Part shown: positions 25,870 through 34,023 of the stretch, piece by piece
How positions within the stretch are numbered: the stretch's first letter is position 1
Layout of the letters: each line of letters opens with the position of its first letter
From: Flavitalea sp966112615
GTDB taxonomy: Bacteria > Bacteroidota > Bacteroidia > Chitinophagales > Chitinophagaceae
Assembly: GCA_966112615.1 (NCBI GenBank)
Contig: CBHWDO010000006.1
Location: 1-64,000 of the forward strand
DNA length: 64,000 bases
Direction of reading: 5' to 3'
Notes under the pieces: model-generated
Told to the model about the DNA's origin: nothing
What the model saw: the letters and a program-made list of their open reading frames with translations, nothing else
Database searches by the model: none
Position numbers and translations under genes: made by a program

Positions 25870-27828
25870 TTATTTGATCATGATCTTTTCTGAATGTTCA
25901 CCAAGCTTCAATAAATAAATTCCCTTGGTATAATTGCTCACATTGATAACCTGTTGGCCTGCTGCTAATTTTCTTTTCATCAAGAGTCTACCTTCCGCAG
26001 TAAATAAAGCAATATCGGTCGGCTTATCTAACTGCAGGCGAATGCGATTGTCAGTTATGTATGTTGATAAAATCCTTCCTGCATTGATTTGATCGAGGTT
26101 GATCTTGATCACTTTACTTAAACTAGATTTTCCATCCTTATCTGTCTGCATAAGCCTGTAAAGATTCAGTCCTTTAGCAGGTTGCTGATGTATGAAATTA
26201 TATTGAGTCAGGGTATTACTGTTTCCAGATGCCTGTTGCTGGCTGATGTTTTTCCAGTCTCTTTCGTTCGTACTATGTTGCAAAATAAAATAAGCTGTAT
26301 TCTGCTCCTGCAAAGTGCTCCATTCAACCAGCACATTAGTTCCCTGTCGTTTTGCAGTGAATGATTTATAAGTTACAGGCAGAACAACCAGGACTGTTGG
26401 TTGTGCTACATAATTGGTAGTAGTTCCTGTTAAATTGAAATTATTCATTTCACCATTATTGGTTCCTTTTTGATCAATGATATTAACCAGCCCTGCATTA
26501 TTTCCTGAAGTGATTCCCTGGTTGAATTTATAATATGAAACCAGTCCTGCGTTGTTTACAACATCTTCCGGATCAATTTCCTTATTGATCGAAGATTGAA
26601 TTTGGGCCTGGGTTCTGGCCACATTCCATAAGCGCACTTCATCTATGGATCCTGTATAATACAATCCCTGTGGTGTGGCATCAGTAGTAGGGTCTGCGCC
26701 AATAAAAACAGGATTGTTAGGATAAGAATAAAACACAGTTCCATTGCTTCCAAGATCATAACTTGACACCTGGTTGCCATTCACAAATAATCGCATCATT
26801 CGTCCATCAAAGGTTCCTGCAATATGATACCAGGTGTTGTTAGTTAAGTTCGATACAGGATAGGTGGGGCCAACATAACCTGATCCAGATACATTGGATC
26901 GGATCTGAAACTGTAAAAATCCGGTACCTGAAAGAGAAATTCCATATCCACCTATCTGGAAACTGGATACTATACTGGCTTCTGATGCTAATGCCCAGTT
27001 TGGAGAATTAGCATAAAATTCAATTGTGAACTGGTTGGAGAATTTTAGTGAGGAACTTGTTCCAAGATTTATGAAATCATTGGTGCCATCAAAATTGACT
27101 GCATTGGCATTGCGGATTACCGGTGAAGCCACCCATGAAGGACTATTAATTAACGTACCGGTGTTACCCGTGGTGGTTGTACTACTGTTGGAAACACTTG
27201 TGCCCGTACCTTCATTTAATTTGTAATAAGCTATCAAACCGGCTTCATCATTGTTCGCCAAATGCATGTTCTTTTTGATCTGGGTTGCAGTCCGATTGAC
27301 GCTCCAGATGCGTACTTCATCAACAGTTCCATTGAGAAACCTGCTTGTAGGATCTGACCAGTTGCCAATCCTGAAACTAACTGCAGGGTTTGTTAATCCT
27401 GTAGTATTTATGTTTCCAATATCTGTTCTACTTCCTACAGAAATACCATTGATATATAAACGGATACTTTCTTTTGTTCCATCCCAGCTTACAGCTAAAT
27501 GATACCATCTCCCAGTTTGAAGATTAGATGTAGGATAATTAATGTAACTGACGTTTGAACCATCTCGCATAAAATATGCAGCTATATTTGTTCCGAATTT
27601 CAACAATTCAATTCCCTGTCCACCAATTGATTTGGCAAGGATTTCCTGGTCCCCTGTAAAGCTGTTGAACTTCACCCAACATTCCATTGCCTTAATGTTA
27701 TTTGCATTCAGTGATGCGCTATTTCCTGCATCAACATAATTGCTTCCGCTAAAATTCAATCCATAATTTGTTTGTGCACGGGATGATAATCCTGCTATGA
27801 GCAGGAAGGAGAGTAAAAAATATTTCAT
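25870..27828 (-). CDS. secreted LamG-domain protein with T9SS sorting domain
   Basis: This 652-residue surface protein has a signal peptide (1-18, ending SRAQ), two concanavalin-A-like LamG/laminin-type domains (about 20-205 and 240-425), each with a GxVDEVRxW motif (GTVDEVRIWSVNRT and GSIDEVRLWNVART), then an Ig/FN3-like segment starting LPVTYKSFTAK and a C-terminal T9SS sorting domain with NVSNYTKGIYLLKL. LamG domains commonly bind carbohydrate or mediate adhesion. The start at 27828 is chosen because MKYFLLSFLLIAG begins the signal peptide; the longer frame adds seven residues. The last 200 residues are related to the small protein at 17156-17782. Confidence 0.85.
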   Translation of the reverse strand: MKYFLLSFLLIAGLSSRAQTNYGLNFSGSNYVDAGNSASLNANNIKAMECWVKFNSFTGDQEILAKSIGGQGIELLKFGTNIAAYFMRDGSNVSYINYPTSNLQTGRWYHLAVSWDGTKESIRLYINGISVGSRTDIGNINTTGLTNPAVSFRIGNWSDPTSRFLNGTVDEVRIWSVNRTATQIKKNMHLANNDEAGLIAYYKLNEGTGTSVSNSSTTTTGNTGTLINSPSWVASPVIRNANAVNFDGTNDFINLGTSSSLKFSNQFTIEFYANSPNWALASEASIVSSFQIGGYGISLSGTGFLQFQIRSNVSGSGYVGPTYPVSNLTNNTWYHIAGTFDGRMMRLFVNGNQVSSYDLGSNGTVFYSYPNNPVFIGADPTTDATPQGLYYTGSIDEVRLWNVARTQAQIQSSINKEIDPEDVVNNAGLVSYYKFNQGITSGNNAGLVNIIDQKGTNNGEMNNFNLTGTTTNYVAQPTVLVVLPVTYKSFTAKRQGTNVLVEWSTLQEQNTAYFILQHSTNERDWKNISQQQASGNSNTLTQYNFIHQQPAKGLNLYRLMQTDKDGKSSLSKVIKINLDQINAGRILSTYITDNRIRLQLDKPTDIALFTAEGRLLMKRKLAAGQQVINVSNYTKGIYLLKLGEHSEKIMIK

Positions 27829-27986
27829 GGAAAAGGTTTCGATTTCCACGAATGTAAATCATCAGTTTCCAAAAAACATTAAGCGATCAAAATTAAATTT
27901 TAAGTTATTGTTGTTTCGCTGAAATTAAGATTGGAACAGCATTACAGAGGATTCGTATTAAAGAAATATCTAACACAATAATGTGT

Positions 27987-29045
27987 TTATTGATAAATAA
28001 TCGTAAACACATACATCATCAAATTCACTAATAATACCATCGCATATAAACCATTAGTTCTTCCTTTATTCAGGGATAACATAACGGTGAATACAGATAG
28101 TCCAAGCAGGATCGTCGATTTTTGATCAAGTCCTAGTACAAGTGGAAGATCCATAATATTACAGAAGATCGCCACAGTCGGAATGGTCAAACCAATACTC
28201 GCGAGTGCTGATCCTAATGCAAGATTAATGCTGGTTTGAAACTGGTTTCTCTTCGCAGCCCTGATAGCTGCAATTCCTTCAGGTAATAAAATAACAGCAG
28301 CGATAGCAACCCCGACTAAAGCTGTTGGTAGTCCTGCATCCATCACACTCTTTTCAATAACAGGCGATAGTTTTTTGGCAAGCATTACCACTATTCCAAG
28401 ACACAACAACAGCAATACGAGACTGATGATTGTTTCCTTCCTGCTCACATGCTTTTCTTCACCGGATGATTCGGTAAGAAAATAGTGCCTGTGACGAACT
28501 GTTTGCGTAAATATGAATGATGCATAAATAATAATACAGGCAATTGTTACGATCACTAACTGCGGCTTACTGTAAGTTGGTCCGGATATCGAAGTGGTAT
28601 AATTGGGTAAAACAAGTGTAAGTATTAAAATGGATACTAAACTTACCAGGGCGATGGTGACTGATTTCGTTTCGAAACTTTGTTCCCTGAATTTCAATGC
28701 GCCAATCAGCATACTGATTCCGAGCAGACCGTTTAAGATAAGCATAACAGCAGCAAACAGCGTATCTCTTGCATAGGTATCTGCTCCTGCACCTCCCGCC
28801 AGCATCAGTGAAATGATGATGGAAGTTTCCAGTAGTGTTACTGCTACAGCAAGAATAATGGTTCCATATGGTTCACCAACACGGTGGGCAACAACTTCCG
28901 CATGGTGCACTGCAGCCAGCACTCCACCTATTAAACAAAAAACAGCAATAAGATTAAGCATCCAGTTGTCACCAATCGGAACAAAAAGGTAATACGCCCC
29001 TGAAATCAACGGTACTATATAGGTCCAGTTAAATAATTTCTTCAT
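27987..29045 (-). CDS. chaA: Ca2+(Na+)/H+ antiporter, ChaA-like
   Basis: This 352-residue inner-membrane protein of the CaCA superfamily has about eleven membrane segments. The two alpha-repeat motifs are visible: HHAEVVAHRVGEPYGTIILA near residue 48 and LPEGIAAIRAAKRNQFQTSI near 255, the latter followed by NLALGSALASIGLTIP. These match ChaA, which exports calcium and sodium (and potassium) in exchange for protons. It is monocistronic and divergent from a PAS histidine kinase. No nearby calcium regulator is obvious. Confidence 0.87.
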   Translation of the reverse strand: MKKLFNWTYIVPLISGAYYLFVPIGDNWMLNLIAVFCLIGGVLAAVHHAEVVAHRVGEPYGTIILAVAVTLLETSIIISLMLAGGAGADTYARDTLFAAVMLILNGLLGISMLIGALKFREQSFETKSVTIALVSLVSILILTLVLPNYTTSISGPTYSKPQLVIVTIACIIIYASFIFTQTVRHRHYFLTESSGEEKHVSRKETIISLVLLLLCLGIVVMLAKKLSPVIEKSVMDAGLPTALVGVAIAAVILLPEGIAAIRAAKRNQFQTSINLALGSALASIGLTIPTVAIFCNIMDLPLVLGLDQKSTILLGLSVFTVMLSLNKGRTNGLYAMVLLVNLMMYVFTIIYQ

Positions 29046-29159
29046 CGATAATAGGTTAGATCGTCAATGTATTGCTGAAATTAAATTAAAATGCTCTTGC
29101 TGGCAGAAGGATTGATAGGTTATTTTATAATTTTATTGTTATAACCTTATTCAAATAAT

Positions 29160-30833
29160 ATGAACGAAACAGATTCTGTAAAACAATTTTCATTTTTACA
29201 GGGTGGTGGCGAAATGGGAAATCGTATCCGTGAATTCGACTGGTCATCTACTCCTATTGGTTTACCTGAATCCTGGCCTGTTAGTTTGCGGACCTCCGTA
29301 AACCTTCTCATCAACTCGCAATTTCCCATGTTTGTATGGTGGGGCGATGATCTTACAACCATTTATAATGACGCATATGTTCCGATTGCGGGCGACAAGC
29401 ATCCTGCCTTATTAGGCCAATCAGGAAATATTGGATGGGCTGAAATCTGGGACAGTCTTGATCCACTGGTAAAAAGCGTTTTCAGGGGTGAAGCAACATG
29501 GTCAGAGGATCTATTGCTGGTTATGAACCGCCGTGGTTATTTTGAAGAAACTTATTTTACTTTTTCCTATAGTCCGATAATTGATGAATCAGGCAAGGTC
29601 GGAGGTTTATTCTGTGCATGTGTTGAAACAACAGAAAAAGTGCTCAGTAAAAAACAACTGCAGGAAAGTGAACAGAATCTTCGCAATATAATTTTGAAGG
29701 CACCTGTTGCCATGAATATTTTCAAAGGACCTGATTTTATTGTTGACCTTGCTAATGACAAGATGTTCGAATTGTGGGGTAGACCTGCTTCAGAAGTTAT
29801 GGGTAAGCCGATATTCGAAGCACTGCCCGAGGCAAAGGGATTTGGTTTCGAAGAATTGATGCAGAAAGTGTATCAATATGGTGAAGTTGTGTCCGTTAAA
29901 GAGCAGTTGGTGGAACTTCTCAGAAATGATATTGCCGAATCTGTTTATGTCACGGTAGTTTATGCACCGTTTAAAGATGGTGATGGAATTATACAGGGAG
30001 TGGTTACTGTTGCACTGGATGTAACGGAACAGGTCAATAACCGAAAGATCCTTGAAGCCAGTGAAGCTGAATTGCACAAACGTGTTGAGGAAAGGACCAG
30101 TGAACTGGCAGCAGTCGTTACGGAACTTCAGCGTTCAAATTCACATTTGGAAGAATTTGCACATGCTGCTTCGCATGATCTTAAGGAACCAATCAGGAAG
30201 ATTCATTTCTTCATGAATATGCTGAAGAATAAATTGTCGGATAAATTAGAACCTGAATCAAACAATATATTTTTAAGAGTTGAACAGGCTACGCATCGAA
30301 TGAGCAATTTAATTGAAGACCTTCTTCTTTATTCTCATGTAAGCCAGAGGCCCCTCGAAAAAGAACCGGTCGATCTCAACGATATTACCAAACATGTATT
30401 GGAAGATTTGGAGATCACCATTGAAAACAGGAAAGCAATTATTAATGTAAGTCCTCTTCCTGTTGTGATGGGATACAAGCGACAGTTGCAACAGGTGATG
30501 CAAAATCTTTTGACCAATGCTTTAAAATATGTTCATAAAGATCGTTGCCCGGAGATCTCTATCACCCATAAAATAGTTCCAGGTTCAATGTATAATTTAC
30601 CATTCAACAAATATCATCTTATCTGTGTAAAGGATAATGGTATTGGCTTTGAACAGGAGCATGCAGAAAAGATCTTTACTATGTTCCAGAGACTTCATGG
30701 AAAATCAGAGTATGAAGGAACCGGTATTGGATTAGCCATCGTAAGGAAAGTTGCAGAGAACCACGATGGTAAAATCATGGCAACCAGCCAGCCTGGTAAT
30801 GGTGCTGAGTTCAAATTATTTCTCCCATTATAA
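29160..30833 (+). CDS. PAS-domain histidine kinase (soluble)
   Basis: This 557-residue kinase has no membrane segments. The N-terminal PAS-like domain (about 30-165) starts with the FDWSSTPIGLPESWPVSLRT phrase typical of a Bacteroidota PAS/GAF group; a second PAS domain (about 175-295) and a coiled coil follow. HisKA has H339 in AASHDLKEPIRK, and HATPase_c (about 435-557) has N-box, KDNGIGF and GTGIGLAIVRK. It has no receiver or output domain and no adjacent response regulator, so its partner is elsewhere. Twenty-two bp downstream is the GH172 gene, so they may be co-transcribed, which would be an unusual pairing. Confidence 0.88.
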   Translation: MNETDSVKQFSFLQGGGEMGNRIREFDWSSTPIGLPESWPVSLRTSVNLLINSQFPMFVWWGDDLTTIYNDAYVPIAGDKHPALLGQSGNIGWAEIWDSLDPLVKSVFRGEATWSEDLLLVMNRRGYFEETYFTFSYSPIIDESGKVGGLFCACVETTEKVLSKKQLQESEQNLRNIILKAPVAMNIFKGPDFIVDLANDKMFELWGRPASEVMGKPIFEALPEAKGFGFEELMQKVYQYGEVVSVKEQLVELLRNDIAESVYVTVVYAPFKDGDGIIQGVVTVALDVTEQVNNRKILEASEAELHKRVEERTSELAAVVTELQRSNSHLEEFAHAASHDLKEPIRKIHFFMNMLKNKLSDKLEPESNNIFLRVEQATHRMSNLIEDLLLYSHVSQRPLEKEPVDLNDITKHVLEDLEITIENRKAIINVSPLPVVMGYKRQLQQVMQNLLTNALKYVHKDRCPEISITHKIVPGSMYNLPFNKYHLICVKDNGIGFEQEHAEKIFTMFQRLHGKSEYEGTGIGLAIVRKVAENHDGKIMATSQPGNGAEFKLFLPL

Positions 30834-30855
30834 TTCCATCTTTTAAATTAATGTA

Positions 30856-32748
30856 ATGTTGAAAAAAGCATTATCCGCATTGGCATTCCTGTTATTATTT
30901 TTTGTTTCTTATGCACAGAAAAACGTTATTTCAGTAAACACAGAATTGGAGCGATTGAATGATATTGGTCAGTTACCCAAATATTTTAATGGATCCAATG
31001 TGTTCCAGGAATCTTCTTACGACAGAACAGGATATAACAACGACGGTTTTGAAGGAAAATATTCCTATCTCTATAAAACTGATGAAGGACATCTTGTTGT
31101 TTTTGATGCAAAAGGGAAAGGCGTGATCGAAAGGATGTGGACACCAACGCCAACCGATGATACACTTGATTTTTATATTGATGGAAGTACGAAGCCAACT
31201 TTATCGGTAAAATACAATGACCTGTTTTCTGGAAAGGTTTTTCCTTTTGTTGATCCGCTTGCAGGCCATAAAGTGGGTGGTTTCTATAATTATTTCCCTA
31301 TTCCATTTAACAATGGATGTAAAATTGTTTTTCGCGGTAACAAAATCCTGTTTCACCAGTTTCAATATAGAAAACTGGATGACCAATACCAGGTAGAATC
31401 TTTTGATCCTTCGAACTCGGATGCATTGAAACCTGCTATGGGTAAGCTTTCTGCAAGATGGAATAAAAGTGATTTGTCTGCAAAGGATCTTTATGAAGGA
31501 GTTCAGAAATCAGAAAAGACTATTGTATTAGCTCCAGGTAAGTCTGTTGTTTTAGCAGATCTACAAAAGGGTGGCAGGATCGTTGGTATTGAGTTATCAG
31601 ATGCAATGCAATTTGAAACCATACAAAACCTGGTGGATCTCCGGATCACATTTGACAATGAAAATAATCCAGCCATTTATGCACCTGTAGCGGATTTTTT
31701 TGGATTTGCTTTTGGAGGCAAATCAATGAAGTCACTGTTAGTTGGTGTAGATAGTACCAATCGGGCTTATTGCTTTTTACCAATGCCATTTGACAAAAAT
31801 GCCAGAATTGAATTGGTATATCGTAATGGAAATAATGCCAAACCAATCAGGTTAAAATCAATGGTTTCTTACCTGCCGGTCAAACGAGATGCTGCAAAGG
31901 AAGGAAGGTTATATGTCAACTGGAAGCGTAATGAACCGGCTCTTGGAAAACCATATGTTTTCCTGGAAGGAGAAGGGAAAGGACATTATGTAGGAACGAT
32001 CTTGCAAAGCCAGGGTAAAACTTATACTGAATTCACTGAATTTTTTGAAGGCGATGATTCAACAGTGATAGATGGTGTGAATTCACTTCATGGAACAGGT
32101 TCAGAAGACTATTTCAATGGAGGCTGGTATGCGCAGCCCGGTGGATGGGTCGAACGACTGGGCACGCACCTGCATGGTTGCCTGGATTATTCTTTGCCTT
32201 ACAGTCAAACAGGAGGGTATAGATTTTATATTTCGGACAAGCTTCCTTTCAATCAAAAGATCCACCACAGCATTGAACACGGACCTGAGAAAAACAATCG
32301 GGCTGTAATGTATACTTCACTGGCATTTTATTATGCAGGTAAGCCAGTGCAGCAAACTATGGTTCCTTCAAATGCCAGTTCAAAGGTTTTTATTCCTGAT
32401 ACACTTACATTCTATGCGAGGTTAATGGATCATTTATCTTTTTCAGATGGAATGGAATCCAGGGATGGGCAAGGTTTCCTGGAAGCTGGAAAAGAAGGGA
32501 TCACCTCTGTAAGGGTAAATGAGATTGAGCCTGGAAATTATGAAGTACTGGTAGATGTAACTGATAATCCTTCATTTGAAGCAGGAATATCCAATGGTCC
32601 TTTGCGTAAGCTTGATAAAAAAGCAATTCATAATTTTTATAAGATAGGTACAACTTCCATCGATGAAAATGATGAATTGCTTAAGATCAGATTGAAATCA
32701 GGCAGTAGTGAAGTTCGTCTGCACAGAGTTATGCTGGTTAAAAAATGA
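30856..32748 (+). CDS. exported DUF2961 glycosidase, GH172 family
   Basis: This 630-residue protein has a signal peptide ending VSYAQ (1-21) and a DUF2961 core. DUF2961 was assigned to GH172 after members were shown to act on difructose anhydrides and on D-arabinofuranosides. Recognisable parts are RMWTPTPTDDTLDFYIDG, GGFYNYFPIPF and the two acidic motifs FFEGDD (E398) and GTGSEDYFNGGWY (E417), which hold the expected catalytic glutamates by family analogy. The C-terminal part is a jelly roll. Specificity cannot be read from sequence. Its 3' end overlaps the convergent DoxX-like gene by 51 bp. Confidence 0.82.
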   Translation: MLKKALSALAFLLLFFVSYAQKNVISVNTELERLNDIGQLPKYFNGSNVFQESSYDRTGYNNDGFEGKYSYLYKTDEGHLVVFDAKGKGVIERMWTPTPTDDTLDFYIDGSTKPTLSVKYNDLFSGKVFPFVDPLAGHKVGGFYNYFPIPFNNGCKIVFRGNKILFHQFQYRKLDDQYQVESFDPSNSDALKPAMGKLSARWNKSDLSAKDLYEGVQKSEKTIVLAPGKSVVLADLQKGGRIVGIELSDAMQFETIQNLVDLRITFDNENNPAIYAPVADFFGFAFGGKSMKSLLVGVDSTNRAYCFLPMPFDKNARIELVYRNGNNAKPIRLKSMVSYLPVKRDAAKEGRLYVNWKRNEPALGKPYVFLEGEGKGHYVGTILQSQGKTYTEFTEFFEGDDSTVIDGVNSLHGTGSEDYFNGGWYAQPGGWVERLGTHLHGCLDYSLPYSQTGGYRFYISDKLPFNQKIHHSIEHGPEKNNRAVMYTSLAFYYAGKPVQQTMVPSNASSKVFIPDTLTFYARLMDHLSFSDGMESRDGQGFLEAGKEGITSVRVNEIEPGNYEVLVDVTDNPSFEAGISNGPLRKLDKKAIHNFYKIGTTSIDENDELLKIRLKSGSSEVRLHRVMLVKK

Positions 32749-33111
32749 TTTTTGTTTTGAGTGCCAGAAATAATATGATGTAATTATAACCAGCAATAAT
32801 ATTATGGATGGCATCATTTCTCCGCTAGATTGTTTCATTGTTATATGCGATATGAGTGCGCCTGACATCACAAAGAAAAAACCGGCATAAGCCCATTCTT
32901 TAATTCGTGGAAATCCAGGAAGGAGCAGGGCAATTACTCCCAGCACTTTCCAGGTTCCAATTATGGACAGGAAATATTTGGGATAACCAAGTTGATTAAC
33001 AACAATATCAACATATCCTCCAACCTGGAGCATTTGCTGGATGCCGCCTGCAAGCATCGCTATACAAAGAAAAATGGTGGTGATCCAGTAAAGAGTTTTG
33101 ATGGTTTTCAT
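32698..33111 (-). CDS. DoxX-like membrane protein
   Basis: This 137-residue protein has four predicted membrane helices with the conserved GTWKVLGVIALLLPGFPRIKEWAYAG segment (quoted in part: LGVIALLLPGFPRIKEW) and matches the DoxX-like family. It is the last gene of an ArsR-SRPBCC-DoxX operon, a common trio in Bacteroidota; its ATG overlaps the SRPBCC stop as ATGA. The biochemical role of this family is unknown; redox or quinone links have been proposed for DoxX. Its 3' end overlaps the GH172 coding sequence by 51 bp. Confidence 0.85.
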   Translation of the reverse strand: MKTIKTLYWITTIFLCIAMLAGGIQQMLQVGGYVDIVVNQLGYPKYFLSIIGTWKVLGVIALLLPGFPRIKEWAYAGFFFVMSGALISHITMKQSSGEMMPSIILLLVIITSYYFWHSKQKSFFNQHNSVQTNFTTA

Positions 33112-33581
33112 GATAATTGATTTTGTTGTTTAACAATTTCCTCAAGCCTGTTATGTGCCCAGTTGATGCCTTGTGCAAAAGGAAGTTTGAGCATATTATC
33201 CCGGTCAGCAAGTGACTTAAAAATGATGCGCATGGTTAGCTTACTGGTTTCTTCTCCGAGTGATTCAAATTGGAGAAATTCCAGTTGAGGAGGATAGGGT
33301 GTATGCTCCATTTCAAAAGTGCGGATAATGCTTTCATTGTCGGTGATGTTGTGAATGGTTCCGCTGAAATGATGACTGTTTCCTTTTGGATCGATCGTTT
33401 CAAAATGATAGCTACCGTGTTTATGGTTATCCAGTTTAATTACTTTGGTACCCATCCATTCAGCAACAATTTCTGGTTCGATGTATGCCCGGAACAGTAA
33501 GTCAACAGGAAGTTCAAATTCCCTGGTAATGATGATTTCCTGCTGACCTTCGGTGGCCTGGAGTTTTGTTTTCATTTCCAT
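33108..33581 (-). CDS. SRPBCC / AHSA1-like protein
   Basis: This 157-residue cytoplasmic protein has the helix-grip START-like fold of the AHSA1/SRPBCC family. Typical segments are ITREFELPVDLLFRAYIEPE, VAEWMGT and the closing GINWAHNRLEEIV. The family binds hydrophobic ligands or acts as Hsp90-activator-like domains, but proteins in this operon context have no assigned ligand. It is 5 bp downstream of the ArsR gene and overlaps the DoxX-like gene by 4 bp. The first or the third codon (both ATG) could start translation. Confidence 0.87.
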   Translation of the reverse strand: MEMKTKLQATEGQQEIIITREFELPVDLLFRAYIEPEIVAEWMGTKVIKLDNHKHGSYHFETIDPKGNSHHFSGTIHNITDNESIIRTFEMEHTPYPPQLEFLQFESLGEETSKLTMRIIFKSLADRDNMLKLPFAQGINWAHNRLEEIVKQQNQLS

Positions 33582-33586
33582 GTTGG

Positions 33587-33910
33587 TTATTTTTTGGTTT
33601 TATATTTTTTCATCACTGACTCGAGTTTGTTGAAACGGTCTTCCCAGAGTCTCCGGAACGGTTCAATGAATTCATCTACTGATTTCATCTTTTTTGCATT
33701 GATATGATAATAGACCTCTCTTCCGACCTGTTCCTGGGTGAGGAGTTCGCATTCTGTCAAAATGGCCAGGTGTTTAGATACTGTAGGTCTTGCAGTATCA
33801 AAATTCGACGCAACTGCTCCTGCTGTTAAGGATTGAGAGGCCAGTAAAAGCAGAATAGACCTCCTTGTTGGATCAGCAATCGCCTGGAATACATCCCTTC
33901 TTAAATTCAT
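33587..33910 (-). CDS. ArsR/SmtB-family winged-helix repressor
   Basis: This 107-residue regulator has a single winged helix-turn-helix: DVFQAIADPTRRSILLLL, then TAGAVASNFDTARPTVSKHL as the recognition region, then EVYYHINAKKM in the wing. No cysteine or histidine metal-binding pattern (such as CxC in the recognition helix) is present, so it probably does not sense metal; ArsR members in ArsR-SRPBCC operons usually lack metal sites. It is the first gene of the operon. The upstream promoter contains inverted repeats between the -33 and -7 boxes, which suggests autorepression. Confidence 0.92.
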   Translation of the reverse strand: MNLRRDVFQAIADPTRRSILLLLASQSLTAGAVASNFDTARPTVSKHLAILTECELLTQEQVGREVYYHINAKKMKSVDEFIEPFRRLWEDRFNKLESVMKKYKTKK

Positions 33911-33960
33911 TGCGTAGTTATTTGGCTACAAATATAGTGTAGCTAATTGGCTACGCAAAA
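33908..33960 (-). promoter_or_regulatory. ArsR-operon promoter with overlapping operator repeats
   Basis: On the minus strand a TTTG -33 box (33959-33956) and a perfect TATATTTG -7 box (33936-33929) are separated by 19 bp, which is the Bacteroidota consensus. Between them lies GTAGC-TAATTG-GCTAC (33939-33954). A longer inverted pair, TTGCGTAG (33910-33917) and CTACGCAA (33951-33958), brackets the whole promoter, and TTGGCTAC occurs twice. Occupancy by the ArsR protein would block RNA polymerase. Confidence 0.75.
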
Positions 33961-34023
33961 TTTTTCATGAATATTTTTTTCTCTGCCCAGGGATATTATC
34001 TTTAAAGACCTAAAACCCAGTTT

